This document shows, in pieces, positions 49,701-59,682 of a stretch of 64,000 bases of DNA (positions are counted from its first letter, which is position 1; each line of letters opens with the position of its first letter). A program made the position numbers and the translations under genes. The DNA is from Streptomyces sp. MMG1121 (GTDB taxonomy: Bacteria; Actinomycetota; Actinomycetes; Streptomycetales; Streptomycetaceae): contig NZ_LGDV01000186.1 of assembly GCF_001280015.1 (NCBI RefSeq), positions 62,001 through 126,000 on the forward strand, given 5' to 3'. The notes beneath the pieces are model-generated. The model ran no database searches. It had not been told where the DNA came from and saw nothing but the letters and a program-made list of their open reading frames with translations.

Positions 49701-50843
49701 GTGTCCCTCACCTTCCACTGGTTCCTGCCCACCAACGGCGACAGCCGTCACGTCGTCGGCGGCGGCCACGGCACCCCGGCGACCGCATCCGGCCGGGACC
49801 GGCCGCCCACGGTCGCCTATCTGAGCCAGATCGCCCGGGCCGCCGAGTTCCTCGGCTTCGCCGGCGCGCTCACCCCGACCGGGGCCTGGTGCGAGGACGC
49901 GTGGCTGACCACCGCCATGGTCAGCCAGAACTCCGAGCGGCTGAAGTTCCTGGTCGCCTTCCGGCCCGGCTCCGTCTCGCCGACGCTCGCCGCGCAGATG
50001 GCGTCCACCTTCCAGCGGCAGACCGGCGGACGGCTGCTGCTCAACGTCGTCACCGGCGGCGAGAACCACGAGCAGCGGGCCTACGGCGACTTCCTCGACA
50101 AGGACGCCCGCTACCGCCGTACCGGCGAATTCCTGCACATCGTGCGCCAGTTGTGGGACGGCAAGAGCGTCGACCTGCACGGCGAGCACCTGCGGGTCGA
50201 GGAGGCGAAGCTCAGCCGGGTGCCCGACCCCGTGCCCGAGGTGTACTTCGGCGGCTCCTCGCCCGCCGCAGGCGAGGTCGCGGCCCGGTACGCCGACGTG
50301 TACCTCACCTGGGGCGAGCCGCCTGCCCAGGTCGCCGAGAAGATCGCCTGGATCCGCGGGCTGGCCGCGGAGCACGGACGTACGCTGCGCTTCGGCATCC
50401 GGCTGCACGTCATCACCCGGGACACCGCCGCCGAGGCCTGGGCGGAGGCGGACCGGCTGCTCGACGGCTTCGATCCGGAGACGGTGCGGGCCGTGCAGGC
50501 GGGGCTCGCCCGCAGCGAGTCCGAGGGCCAGCAGCGGATGCTCGCCCTGCACGGCGGCAGCCGGGAGAGCCTGGAGATCCACCCCAACCTGTGGGCCGGC
50601 ATCGGGCTGGTGCGCGGCGGCGCGGGCACGGCGCTGGTCGGCAGCCACGACGAGGTCGTGGAGCGGATCAAGGAGTACCACGCCCTCGGCATCGACGAGT
50701 TCGTCCTCTCCGGCTACCCGCATCTGGAGGAGGCGTACTGGTTCGGCGAGGGCGTGCTGCCCCGGCTCGCCGCACAGGGACTGTGGACACATCCCGCCAG
50801 CCACGCGTCCGCTGCCCCGGCCCAGGTACCGTTCGCGGGCTGA
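49701..50843 (+). CDS. ssuD: FMNH2-dependent alkanesulfonate monooxygenase
   Basis: 380-residue LLM-class monooxygenase cleaving alkanesulfonates to aldehyde and sulfite when sulfate is scarce; needs reduced FMN from a partner reductase. Starts VSLTFHWFLPTNGDSRHVVG; then EFLGFAGALTPTGAWCEDAW, LKFLVAFRPGSVSPTLAAQM, RLLLNVVTGGENHEQRAYGD, YFGGSSPAAGEVAARYADVY and VGSHDEVVERIKEYHALGID, all SsuD landmarks including the flavin-contact Cys region. Full length and without defects, unlike every other gene of the locus. GTG at 49701 with GGAG 7 nt upstream. Its own reductase gene is broken, so activity would need FMNH2 from elsewhere. Confidence 0.92.
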   Translation: MSLTFHWFLPTNGDSRHVVGGGHGTPATASGRDRPPTVAYLSQIARAAEFLGFAGALTPTGAWCEDAWLTTAMVSQNSERLKFLVAFRPGSVSPTLAAQMASTFQRQTGGRLLLNVVTGGENHEQRAYGDFLDKDARYRRTGEFLHIVRQLWDGKSVDLHGEHLRVEEAKLSRVPDPVPEVYFGGSSPAAGEVAARYADVYLTWGEPPAQVAEKIAWIRGLAAEHGRTLRFGIRLHVITRDTAAEAWAEADRLLDGFDPETVRAVQAGLARSESEGQQRMLALHGGSRESLEIHPNLWAGIGLVRGGAGTALVGSHDEVVERIKEYHALGIDEFVLSGYPHLEEAYWFGEGVLPRLAAQGLWTHPASHASAAPAQVPFAG

Positions 50844-50876
50844 CCGGCCGGCACCGGCAGAGCGACCCGGCCCCGG

Positions 50877-51322
50877 GACTACTCCGCCGCGCCGACGCCG
50901 GTCGTGGCCCCGAACCGGGCGGTCGCGGTGGCCGAGGCCGAGGGGCCGGGCCGGGCGCTCGACCTGGTCGACGCGCCGGGCCTCGGCCGCTACCACGTGC
51001 TGCACGCCGTCCGCGCCGACCTGCTGCGCCGGCTGGGCCGGTCCGTCGAGGCGGCGACGGAGTACGGCCTGGCCGCCCCCGGTCGTGGCCCCGAACCGGG
51101 CGGTCGCGGTGGCCGAGGCCGAGGGGCCGGGCCGGACGCTCGACCTGGTCGACGCGCCGGGCCTCGGCCGCTACCACGTGCTGCACCGTCCGCGCCGACC
51201 TGCTGCGCCGGCTGGGCCGGTCCGCCGGGGCGGCGACGGAGTACGGCCTGGCCGCCGGACGGGCCGGGAGCGCGGCCGAACGGGCGTATCTGGAGCGGCG
51301 CCTGCGTGACCTCGGCCTGTGA
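50877..51322 (+). pseudogene. ECF sigma factor C-terminus, tandemly duplicated remnant
   Basis: The sequence reads DYSAAPTPVVAPNRAVAVAE, LVDAPGLGRYHVLHAVRADL, LRRLGRSVEAATEYGLAA, the helical C-terminal extension of the DUF6596-type ECF sigma factors (normally NPVVALNRAVAVAE...YHLLHAVRADLLRRLGR). No sigma-2 or sigma-4 region is present. The segment occurs twice, 181 nt apart, in different frames, and the second copy carries a 2-nt deletion before ending AAERAYLERRLRDLGL and TGA at 51322. Cannot be functional as a sigma factor. Confidence 0.72.
50898..51257 (+). repeat. 181-bp direct tandem repeat
   Basis: Copy 1 50898-51078 and copy 2 51079-51257 are nearly identical (few substitutions, one 2-nt deletion near 51186). 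The period of 181 is not a multiple of 3, so the duplication itself shifts the reading frame. Confidence 0.9.
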
Positions 51323-51444
51323 GCGTCGTCACCTGCCGCGGCCCGCGGAATTAACTTGAGGACATGAAAGGTTGGTAATTGCATCTGACCCTGTGAGCCC
51401 TAGGCCCGGGCCGTACCGGCCCATGCACCACCAGCGAGGCACCC

Positions 51445-52767
51445 GTGAGCCACCCTGCCATCGAGCAGCCCGCCGACACCGTGGCCCGGCTGCGCGCCAC
51501 CTTCGCCACCGGCCGCACCAAGCCCGTCGAGTGGCGCACCGAGCAGCTGCGCCGCCTGCGCGCGATGCTCACGGAACGCGGCGCCGACCTCGCCGCCGCC
51601 CTCCATGCCGACCTGGGCAAGAGCCGTACCGAGGCCTACCGCACCGAGATCGACTTCACGATCCGCGAGATCGACCACACCCTGGAGCACCTGGCGGACT
51701 GGCTGCGTCCCGAGCCCGCGCCCGTCCCGGCCCACCTCGGCGCCGACGCGACGGCCTGGACGCAGTACGACCCGCTCGGCGTCGTCCTCGTCGTCGCCCC
51801 CTGGAACTACCCGGCGCAGCTCCTGCTCGCCCCCATGGTCGGCGCGCTGGCCTCCGGCAACGCGGTGGTCGCCAAACCGAGCGAGCTGGCCCCGGCCACC
51901 TCGGCCGTGCTGGCCGACCTGATCCCCGCCTACCTCGACACCGACGCCGTCGCGGTGGTCGAGGGCGGCATCCCGCAGACCACGGCCCTGCTGGCCGAGC
52001 GCTTCGACCACATCTTCTACACCGGCAACGGCACCGTCGGCCGTATCGTGATGCGCGCCGCGGCCGAGCACCTCACCCCGGTCGTCCTCGAACTGGGCGG
52101 CAAGTCCCCGGTGTTCGTGGACCGTGATGCCGATCTCGACGTGGTCGCGGACCGGCTCGCCCGCGGCAAGTTCCTCAACGCCGGGCAGACCTGCGTCGCC
52201 CCCGACTACGTCCTGACCGACCCGGAGACCGCCGCCGCCCTGGAGCCCGCTCTGGTGCGCGCCGTAGAGAAGCTGTTCGGCGCGGACCCGGCCGAGTCGC
52301 CGGAGTACGGCCGGATCATCAACGAACGCCACTTCGACCGGCTGAGCGCCCTGCTCGACTCGGGCCGGGTGGCGGTGGGCGGCGCGAGCGACCGCGCCGC
52401 CAAGTACATCGCGCCGACGGTCCTGGCGGACGTCCACCCGACGTCGCCCGTCATGCGCGAGGAGATCTTCGGCCCGATCCTGCCGATCGTCACCGTGCCC
52501 GGCCTGGACGAGGCGATCGCCTTCATCAACGACCGTGACAAGCCGCTCGCGCTCTACGTCTTCAGCGAGTCCGCGGACACGCGCGGCCGCCTCGCCGCCG
52601 AGACGTCCTCCGGCGGCCTCGGCTACGGTCTTCCCCTCGCCCACCTCACCGTCTCCGACCTGCCGTTCGGCGGCGTGGGAGAGAGCGGCATGGGCAACTA
52701 CCACGGCCGCTACTCCATCGAGACCTTCAGCCACCGCAAGGCGGTCCTGGACAAGCCGTTGGGCTGA
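51445..52767 (+). CDS. aldehyde dehydrogenase family protein
   Basis: 440-residue NAD(P)-dependent aldehyde dehydrogenase of the short class 3 type. Motifs: [20 protein letters not shown] (cofactor entrance), ILGGNAVV-like [20 protein letters not shown], general base [12 protein letters not shown], nucleophile [17 protein letters not shown] and [11 protein letters not shown]. Oxidises aliphatic or aromatic aldehydes; an aldehyde released by SsuD could be one substrate, but that is inference from proximity. GTG start at 51445 with GAGG upstream. An aldo/keto reductase follows 40 nt later. Confidence 0.92.
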   Translation: MSHPAIEQPADTVARLRATFATGRTKPVEWRTEQLRRLRAMLTERGADLAAALHADLGKSRTEAYRTEIDFTIREIDHTLEHLADWLRPEPAPVPAHLGADATAWTQYDPLGVVLVVAPWNYPAQLLLAPMVGALASGNAVVAKPSELAPATSAVLADLIPAYLDTDAVAVVEGGIPQTTALLAERFDHIFYTGNGTVGRIVMRAAAEHLTPVVLELGGKSPVFVDRDADLDVVADRLARGKFLNAGQTCVAPDYVLTDPETAAALEPALVRAVEKLFGADPAESPEYGRIINERHFDRLSALLDSGRVAVGGASDRAAKYIAPTVLADVHPTSPVMREEIFGPILPIVTVPGLDEAIAFINDRDKPLALYVFSESADTRGRLAAETSSGGLGYGLPLAHLTVSDLPFGGVGESGMGNYHGRYSIETFSHRKAVLDKPLG

Positions 52768-52807
52768 TCCGGTTGCGTGGCGGCCCGGATGTGCGAAGAT
52801 CCGCCGG

Positions 52808-53713
52808 ATGACCGCTGAAACGATCACCGCAGACGCGTCCGGCACCTGGAAACTCGGCGACCTGCCCGTCCACCGCATCGGCTTCGGAGCGATGCGGCTG
52901 ACGGGCAGCGCCGCCTTCCATCTGGGCACCCCCAGCAGCCGGGACCGCTCGATATCCGTACTGCGCCGGGCGATGGAGCTCGGCGTGAACCACATCGACA
53001 CGGCCGCCTTCTACTTCTCGGCGACGCGCTCGGCCAACGAACTGATCAACACGGCCCTGGCCCCGTACGCCGACGACCTGGTCATCACCACCAAGGTCGG
53101 CCCCTTCCGGGACTACCACGGCGAGTGGGGCACCTCGGCCCGGCCCGACCAGCTGCGCGGCCACGTCGAGGAGAACCTGCGCCAGCTCGGCCGCGACCAC
53201 CTCGACGTCGTCAACCTGCGCCGGATGCGCCAGGACTCGATCGCCGAACACTTCGGCGCGCTCGCCGAACTGCGCGAGGCCGGCCTGATCCGCCACCTCG
53301 GCATCTCCGGCGTCGAACCGCGCCACCTCGCCGAGGCCCTGGAGATCGCCCCGGTCGTGTGCGTCCAGAACCGCTACGCCCTCGACCGTCCCGACCCGGT
53401 CGACGACGAGATGCTGCGCCTGTGCGGCGAACACGGCATCGCGTTCGTACCCTTCTACGCCGTCGCCGGCGAGGCCGGCCCGCGGGCGGCGGCCGACACG
53501 CACGACGACGAGGTACGGGCCATCGCCGACGCCCACGGGGCGAGCCCCACACAGATCCGCATCGCCTGGACCCTCCACCAGGGCCCGCACGTCCTCGCCA
53601 TCCCCGGCACCGGAAACCCCGACCACCTCGCGGAGAACATCGCCGCGGGAGTGGTACGCCTCACGGCGACCGAACTGTCCCGACTGAACGCCCTGCACGC
53701 CGGGGGTCGTTGA
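52808..53713 (+). CDS. aldo/keto reductase
   Basis: 301-residue NADPH-dependent oxidoreductase with TIM-barrel fold. HRIGFGAMRLTGSAAFHLGT, GVNHIDTAAFYFSATRSANE (catalytic Asp and Tyr), LVITTKVGPFRDYHGEW (Lys), and the cofactor segment LAIPGTGNPDHLAENIAAG at the C-terminus. The motif at the catalytic His reads VVNLRRMRQDS, where most family members have LxHxP or similar, so the His is replaced by Arg, as in a known subset. Substrate unknown. The ATG has no Shine-Dalgarno. Possibly co-transcribed with the aldehyde dehydrogenase. Confidence 0.9.
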   Translation: MTAETITADASGTWKLGDLPVHRIGFGAMRLTGSAAFHLGTPSSRDRSISVLRRAMELGVNHIDTAAFYFSATRSANELINTALAPYADDLVITTKVGPFRDYHGEWGTSARPDQLRGHVEENLRQLGRDHLDVVNLRRMRQDSIAEHFGALAELREAGLIRHLGISGVEPRHLAEALEIAPVVCVQNRYALDRPDPVDDEMLRLCGEHGIAFVPFYAVAGEAGPRAAADTHDDEVRAIADAHGASPTQIRIAWTLHQGPHVLAIPGTGNPDHLAENIAAGVVRLTATELSRLNALHAGGR

Positions 53714-53891
53714 CCGGTTGCCCAGGGGGCGTGCACGCGGTCACCGTCCCGCTCCGCGCCGAGGCCCGCCTGCTCGGCCGTCGCCCCGCCCTCGTCAATC
53801 CGAGCCCCCGCGTTCCCGGCAGCCGCCCCGCCCGCCCCCGGCCCTCCCGCCATGGGCAGGCGGGTGCGCGGCCGTGCGGAGGCTCGGTTGA

Positions 53892-53905
53892 CTACCATCG
53901 TGTAG
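53892..53905. promoter_or_regulatory. BlaI-type operator candidate
   Basis: CTAC-CATCGT-GTAG, a short dyad 51 nt before the BlaI start, resembles the ACA/TGT-GTAG palindromes bound by actinobacterial BlaI proteins. Autoregulation is the usual arrangement. Confidence 0.5.
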
Positions 53906-53955
53906 ACGGACTCCCGGGCCGGGGCCGTGGACGAGGACGGGGTGAGGGACGTTTC

Positions 53956-54336
53956 ATGACCGAGGCGAAGGACGAGCGCCGGCCGGCCGGTGAGCTCGAG
54001 GCGACTGTCATGGCCGCGCTCTGGGCCGCCGGTGTGCCCCAGACACCCGGCGAGGTCCAGTCGAGCCTCGGCGCGGACCTGGCCCGGACGACGGTGACGA
54101 CGATCCTCACGCGCCTGCACGAGAAGGGGGTCGTCGACCGGCACCGTCAGGGCCGTGGCTTCGCCTACTTCCCGGTCAGGGACGTGCCGGACGCCCAGGG
54201 CCTCACCGCGCGCCGTATGCACAGCGAGCTGGACCGGGACAGCGACCGCGAGGCCGTACTCGCCCGCTTCGTCGCCCAGCTCAGCCCGAACGACGAACGC
54301 ATCCTGCGGGACCTGCTCGAATCCGACGAACGATGA
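53956..54336 (+). CDS. BlaI/MecI/CopY-family repressor
   Basis: 126-residue penicillinase-repressor-type winged helix: GELEATVMAALWAAGVPQTP, DLARTTVTTILTRLHEKGVV and DRHRQGRGFAYFPVRD form the HTH and wing; the C-terminal helices (LARFVAQLSPNDERILRDLL) dimerise and normally contain the cleavage site for the partner protease. GAGGGAC 5 nt before ATG. The stop overlaps the ATG of the M56-type peptidase (ATGA, 54333-54336), the standard BlaI-BlaR1-like pair of actinobacteria. Confidence 0.93.
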   Translation: MTEAKDERRPAGELEATVMAALWAAGVPQTPGEVQSSLGADLARTTVTTILTRLHEKGVVDRHRQGRGFAYFPVRDVPDAQGLTARRMHSELDRDSDREAVLARFVAQLSPNDERILRDLLESDER

Positions 54337-55259
54337 CCGCACTGCTTCTGCTGCCCCTGCTGCTGCCCTTCGCCCTGCCGGCCCTGGCCCGTCGGGCCCT
54401 GGACCGGTTCGCCCCGGTCGCCGCGCTGTGGGCCGTCACCGTCTGTGCCGTGGTCCTCGCCGGCTGTTCGCTGGCCGCGCTCGGCGCGTTCGTCCTGATC
54501 GGGCTGCTCAAGCTCCCCCTCTTCGCCGCGCTCGGCGAGCTGGTCCGCCCGCTGCACACCGCCTCGGACCTTGTCGTCCTGCCGGCCGCCGCGACCTCGG
54601 TCGGCGTGCTCGCCGTGTGCGGCTGGACCCTCGTCCGTTCGGCGCTGCACCAGACCCGCGCCTTCCGCGCGGCCCGCACCCAGGCCGGGCGCGGCCCCGC
54701 CGCCGGCGACCTGTGCGTCGTCGACTCGCCCCGCCCGGACGCCTACGCCCTGCCCGGCCGCCCGCACCGCATCGTCGTCACCACCGCCATGCTGCGCAGC
54801 CTGGACGGTCGCGAGCGGGAGGCGCTGTTCGCGCACGAGCGAGCACACAACGACGGCGGTCACCACTACTTCCTCGTCGCCGCCGAACTCGCCGCGCACT
54901 GCCACCCCGCCCTGCGCCCGGTCCGCGAGACGATCCGCCTCGCCGTCGAGCGCGTCGCCGACGAGGCCGCCGCGGCCCGGGTCGGCGACCGGCGGCTGAT
55001 CGCCCGGGCCATCGCCCGCGCGGCCCTCGCCGTCCAGAGCACCCCCCGCGAGCGCCCCGACTTCGCGCCCGCCGCGACCACCGGCCCCGTCCCGCAGCGC
55101 GTCCAGGCGCTGCTCGCCGCCCCGCGAGCCCCCCGTACTGGCCGCACGATCGCCGCCCTCCTTCTCGTCTGCACCGTCGTCTCGTGCGGGGCCTCGGCCA
55201 CCGGAATGGCCGACTTCCACCACCGTGTGGAGATCGCCCAGGGCGACGAGACGCCCTGA
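54333..55259 (+). CDS. M56 family membrane metallopeptidase (BlaR1-like, without sensor domain)
   Basis: 308-residue membrane peptidase. Three to four hydrophobic helices (LLLLPLLLPFALPALARRAL; FVLIGLLKLPLFAALGELV) precede the zinc-peptidase site FAHERAHNDGGHHY (HExxH) with the third ligand region in AVERVADEAAAAR. A C-terminal helix GRTIAALLLVCTVVSCG anchors it. Unlike staphylococcal BlaR1 there is no penicillin-binding sensor domain, so the signal is unknown. It is expected to cleave or inactivate the co-encoded BlaI repressor. No beta-lactamase gene is adjacent. Confidence 0.92.
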   Translation: MTALLLLPLLLPFALPALARRALDRFAPVAALWAVTVCAVVLAGCSLAALGAFVLIGLLKLPLFAALGELVRPLHTASDLVVLPAAATSVGVLAVCGWTLVRSALHQTRAFRAARTQAGRGPAAGDLCVVDSPRPDAYALPGRPHRIVVTTAMLRSLDGREREALFAHERAHNDGGHHYFLVAAELAAHCHPALRPVRETIRLAVERVADEAAAARVGDRRLIARAIARAALAVQSTPRERPDFAPAATTGPVPQRVQALLAAPRAPRTGRTIAALLLVCTVVSCGASATGMADFHHRVEIAQGDETP

Positions 55260-55339
55260 CGTCGCCCGCCCCGGGACACCCCGTGGCAGCCCGGTGGCAA
55301 CGCGCGTAGAACAGCGTGCGGAACAGGACTGGCGCCCCC

Positions 55340-55359
55340 GAGGTTTTACGTATAACCTC
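55340..55359. promoter_or_regulatory. palindrome in the promoter of the VOC gene
   Basis: GAGGTT-TTACGTAT-AACCTC, perfect 6-bp arms with an almost symmetrical centre, 31 nt before the VOC start. It is likely an operator, possibly of a MerR-type or TetR-type regulator encoded elsewhere; TTACGTATAA may include the -10 box. Confidence 0.6.
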
Positions 55360-55390
55360 ACCGGCTAACCACCCCCACCGGAAGGTCCCG

Positions 55391-55783
55391 ATGCGACGCG
55401 TCGCCCTGGTCACCCTCGTCGTCGACGACTACGACGAGGCCATCCGCTTCTACACCGGGGCCCTCGGCTTCCGTCTGGCCGAGGACGCCCCGCGCCCCGA
55501 CGGCTCCCGCTGGGTCGTCGTCGAGCCCGACGGTGCCGCAGCCGGTACCGGGCTGCTCCTCGCCCGTGCCAAGGGCGAGGAGCAGCGGGCCCGCGTCGGC
55601 GACCAGACCGGTGGCCGGGTCGGCTTCTTCCTGCACACCGACGACTTCGCCCGCGACCACGCCCGGATGACCGCGGCCGGAGTGACCTTCCTGGAAGAGC
55701 CGCGCCACGAGCCCTACGGCTCCGTCGCGGTCTTCCAGGACCTGTACGGCAACCGCTGGGACCTGCTCCAGCCCGCCGCCTGA
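55391..55783 (+). CDS. VOC-family (glyoxalase/bleomycin resistance-type) protein
   Basis: 130-residue vicinal oxygen chelate protein with two beta-alpha-beta-beta modules: [40 protein letters not shown] and [20 protein letters not shown], ending [20 protein letters not shown] with the conserved DxxGN.W. Metal ligands (His/Glu) at the usual strands are only partly present, so binding of a toxic compound or a lyase role is equally likely. GGAAGG 5 nt before ATG 55391. Adenosine deaminase follows 35 nt downstream and could be co-transcribed. Confidence 0.88.
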   Translation: MRRVALVTLVVDDYDEAIRFYTGALGFRLAEDAPRPDGSRWVVVEPDGAAAGTGLLLARAKGEEQRARVGDQTGGRVGFFLHTDDFARDHARMTAAGVTFLEEPRHEPYGSVAVFQDLYGNRWDLLQPAA

Positions 55784-55818
55784 ACACCGCCGAACCACTC
55801 GCCGAGGAAAGCCCTGCC

Positions 55819-56898
55819 ATGACCGTGTCCCGCATCGACACCGAGATCCTCCGCCGGCTCCCCAAGGCCGTGCTGCACGACCACCTCGACGGCGGCCTGC
55901 GCCCCGCCACCGTCGTCGAGCTCGCGGCGGCGGCCGGCCACGCCCTGCCCACCACCGACCCCGACGAGCTGGCCGCCTGGTACGTCGAGGCCGCCAACTC
56001 CGGCGACCTGGTCCGCTACATCGCCACGTTCGAGCACACCCTCGCCGTCATGCAGACCCGCGAGGGCCTGCTGCGCACGGCCGAGGAGTACGTGCTGGAC
56101 CTCGCCGCCGACGGCGTCGTCTACGCCGAGGTGCGCTACGCCCCCGAGCTGAACACGAACGGCGGGCTGTCGCTGAGCGAGGTCGTGGAGGCCGTCCAGG
56201 AGGGGCTCGCCGCCGGCATGGCCAAGGCGGCCGCCGCCGGCACCCCCGTGCGGGTCGGTACCCTGCTGTGCGGCATGCGGATGTTCGACCGGGTCCGCGA
56301 GGCCGCCGACCTGGCCGTCGCCTACCGCGACGCCGGTGTCGTCGGCTTCGACATAGCAGGCGCCGAGGACGGCTTCCCGCCCGCCGAGCATCTGGCCGCC
56401 TTCGAGCACCTGCGCCGCGAGAACGTCCCCTTCACCATCCACGCCGGTGAGGCGCACGGCCTGCCCAGCATCCACCAGGCCCTCCAGGTGTGCGGCGCCC
56501 AGCGCATCGGCCACGGTGTCCGCATCACCGAGGACATCCCCGACCTCGCGGCCGGCAAGCTCGGCCGGCTCGCCTCCTGGGTGCGCGACCGCCGTATCGC
56601 GCTGGAGATGTGCCCCACCTCCAACCTGCAGACCGGCTGCGCCACCTCGATCGCCGAGCACCCGATCACGGCCCTGAAGAACCTCGGCTTCCGGGTCACC
56701 CTCAACACCGACAACCGGCTGGTGTCGGGGACGACGATGACCCGGGAGATGTCCCTGCTGGTCGAGGAGGCGGGCTGGACCGTCGAGGACCTGCGTACGG
56801 TCACGGTGAACGCCCTCAAGAGCGCGTTCATCCCGTTCGAGGAGCGCAACGCCCTCATCCAGGACGTGGTCCTGCCGGGTTACGCGGCCGCGCTCTGA
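55819..56898 (+). CDS. add: adenosine deaminase
   Basis: 359-residue zinc enzyme deaminating adenosine to inosine for purine salvage. Motifs in order: [15 protein letters not shown] (HxH metal pair), [42 protein letters not shown] (His ligand and catalytic Glu), GVRITEDIP, and [16 protein letters not shown] (catalytic Asp region). Length and motifs match the bacterial add family. GAGGAAAG lies before the ATG at about 10 nt. The 3' end overlaps the convergent DinB gene by 19 bp. Confidence 0.95.
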   Translation: MTVSRIDTEILRRLPKAVLHDHLDGGLRPATVVELAAAAGHALPTTDPDELAAWYVEAANSGDLVRYIATFEHTLAVMQTREGLLRTAEEYVLDLAADGVVYAEVRYAPELNTNGGLSLSEVVEAVQEGLAAGMAKAAAAGTPVRVGTLLCGMRMFDRVREAADLAVAYRDAGVVGFDIAGAEDGFPPAEHLAAFEHLRRENVPFTIHAGEAHGLPSIHQALQVCGAQRIGHGVRITEDIPDLAAGKLGRLASWVRDRRIALEMCPTSNLQTGCATSIAEHPITALKNLGFRVTLNTDNRLVSGTTMTREMSLLVEEAGWTVEDLRTVTVNALKSAFIPFEERNALIQDVVLPGYAAAL

Positions 56899-57395
56899 AC
56901 GAGCCCCCTGAGGTAGGCGGCCTGTCCGACGTGCTGAAGGTCGTCGGACAGGACGCTCACCAGGCGGACGCCCAGCGTGACCGGAGGGTCCCAGCGCTCG
57001 TCCACGACCCGTTCCAGGTCCTTGGCGGCGAGCGAGCGCAGCGCGCCGAGGGTCTGCTCGTGGACCGCGTCGTAGTACCCGGTCAGCAGGCCGGCCGACT
57101 CGACCCGCACCTTGGCGACCTTCGCGGCGCTGTGCCCGTACCCGGTGTCGTGGCGGGGCAGGTCGAGGCCGAAGCGTTTCTCCCAGTCCTGGGTCAGCCA
57201 GACCTGGTCCAGGTCGAAGGCGTCGGCGATGTGGTCGTCCTGCACGCGGGTGAGGTGCCAGACCAGCCAGGCGACGGAGTTGGCGTCGGGCGCCGGGCGG
57301 TGGTTCAGGGCGTCCGGTCCGAGGCCGTCGAGGGCGGCATGGACTTCTTCCTGGATGCGGCCGTAGCCGTCGATGAGGATGTCCTTTGCATGCAT
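56880..57395 (-). CDS. DinB/DUF664 family protein (mycothiol transferase-like)
   Basis: 171-residue four-helix-bundle protein of the DinB/DUF664 type; related actinobacterial members are mycothiol-dependent S-transferases or isomerases. Metal-binding His positions visible: [20 protein letters not shown] (first His), and [20 protein letters not shown] at the C-terminus (another His). The N-terminus [20 protein letters not shown] is family-typical. ATG 57395 has GGTGG 6 nt upstream; an ATG four codons earlier is possible. Convergent, overlapping the adenosine deaminase end by 19 bp. Confidence 0.85.
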   Translation of the reverse strand: MHAKDILIDGYGRIQEEVHAALDGLGPDALNHRPAPDANSVAWLVWHLTRVQDDHIADAFDLDQVWLTQDWEKRFGLDLPRHDTGYGHSAAKVAKVRVESAGLLTGYYDAVHEQTLGALRSLAAKDLERVVDERWDPPVTLGVRLVSVLSDDLQHVGQAAYLRGLVQSAAA

Positions 57396-57574
57396 AAGGA
57401 CCACCATCGCGCATCCACCGCCGTCATGCCTCCGAAATCCGGCCGCCGTGCAAGCCCGGCGGCACGCGTCTCCGGCTCGCCGGTGAAGTCCTGCGCCGCG
57501 AGGACCTCTTGCGGGGCGGGTGCTCTCATGACCTGTTCCCCCTGAACCGTCGCCGTAGTGGCTGACGGCCCCCA

Positions 57575-58489
57575 TCAGGAGGCCTGGGGCTCCTCCCGGG
57601 ACGGTCCCAGCTCCCCCGTCTCCAGGAGGGTGACGAGCGCGCGGGCGGCGGGGCTCGTGGACCGGTCCGGCGGCAGCAGGGCCACCGTCTCGTACTCCGT
57701 CTCGCCCGTCCCCTTCAGCGGGAGCGCCGCGAGCGAGGGCCGCTTGTGCCGGAAGTGCCGGGGAACGACGGCGATCCCCAGGTTCTCGTCCACCAGGTCC
57801 AGGAGGCTGTGCACGTCGTTCACCTCCAGCGCGACCGTGCGCCGTACCCCGGCCGTGGTGAACGCGGCGTCGGTCGTGCGCCGCGGGCCCCAGTCCGGAT
57901 GGAAGTCGACGAAGACCTCCCCGGCCAGATCCCCGGGGGTGAGCACCGCGCCCGCCGAGGCCAGCCGGTGGCCGGGATGGCACAGCACGGTCATCGGCTC
58001 GCTCGTGAGCGCCACCGAGCGCAGCTGGTCGCTGTCCGCCTGGGTGCGGTAGGCGAAGGCGAGGTCGAGCCGGCCGGCCGCGACCTCCTCGGCCAGCGCG
58101 CCCGAACCCGCCTGCCGCAGCCGGATCTCCACGTCCGGATGCCGCCCCCGGAACGCGGCCAGCAGTCGTGCCGGGTGCACGCCCGCGATGCACTGCTCGG
58201 TACCCAGTGCCAGCGTGCCGCGCAGCACGCCCTGCACCGCCGCCACCGCCTCGTGCGCCGAGCGCACCTGCGCCAGGATCCGCTCGGCCTCCGCCAGCAG
58301 CGCGTGCCCCGCCTCGGTCAGCGTCACCCGCCGGGTGGTCCGCACGAACAGCGGCGCCCGCAGCTCCCGTTCCAGCGCCCTGATCGACGCCGACAAGCCC
58401 GACTGGGACACCATCAGGCGTTCGGCGGCCCGGGTGAAATGCTGGTCCTCGGCGACCGCGACGAAGTGCTGGAGATGACGCAGTTCCAT
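57575..58489 (-). CDS. LysR-family transcriptional regulator
   Basis: 304-residue LysR regulator. HTH MELRHLQHFVAVAEDQHFTR, AAERLMVSQSGLSASIRALE, FVRTTRRVTLTEAGHALLAE, then the effector-binding domain (LALGTEQCIAGVHPARLLAA, ... LVDENLGIAVVPRHFRHKRP). Ligand unknown. Divergent from an aldo/keto reductase that starts 111 nt away and is its likely target. No Shine-Dalgarno; the ATG at 58489 begins the conserved N-terminus. Confidence 0.93.
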   Translation of the reverse strand: MELRHLQHFVAVAEDQHFTRAAERLMVSQSGLSASIRALERELRAPLFVRTTRRVTLTEAGHALLAEAERILAQVRSAHEAVAAVQGVLRGTLALGTEQCIAGVHPARLLAAFRGRHPDVEIRLRQAGSGALAEEVAAGRLDLAFAYRTQADSDQLRSVALTSEPMTVLCHPGHRLASAGAVLTPGDLAGEVFVDFHPDWGPRRTTDAAFTTAGVRRTVALEVNDVHSLLDLVDENLGIAVVPRHFRHKRPSLAALPLKGTGETEYETVALLPPDRSTSPAARALVTLLETGELGPSREEPQAS

Positions 58490-58509
58490 GATTGAGAAGC
58501 CTAGCCGCT

Positions 58510-58525
58510 GAATTCCATCGCATTC
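58510..58525. promoter_or_regulatory. possible LysR binding site between divergent genes
   Basis: GAAT-TCCATCGC-ATTC, a short dyad in the 111-bp divergent region between the LysR gene and the aldo/keto reductase. Fits the loose T-N11-A style of LysR sites, but is short. Confidence 0.3.
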
Positions 58526-58600
58526 TCCTGTTGGACCGCTGCGTGCGGCTCGGTGAAGAGTGGCGCGGGTAGACCGTGTGCCAACCCCTCTGGAGTCGCG

Positions 58601-59593
<993 letters not shown>

Positions 59594-59609
59594 GCCCGCC
59601 GGGCGAGGA

Positions 59610-59682
59610 GAGCGGCGGTCAGGAGGCGAGCGGCGGTCAGGGCGTGAGCGGGCGGTCAGGGCGTGAGCCGCGGTCAGGAGGT
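59610..59682. repeat. four-unit 18-19-bp tandem repeat at convergent gene ends
   Basis: Units GAGCGGCGGTCAGGAGGC (59610), GAGCGGCGGTCAGGGCGT (59628), GAGCGGGCGGTCAGGGCGT (59646) and GAGCCGCGGTCAGGAGGT (59665). The last unit includes the SDR stop codon (59674-59676, read on the minus strand), so the repeat looks like serial copying of that gene's final codons. Confidence 0.85.
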
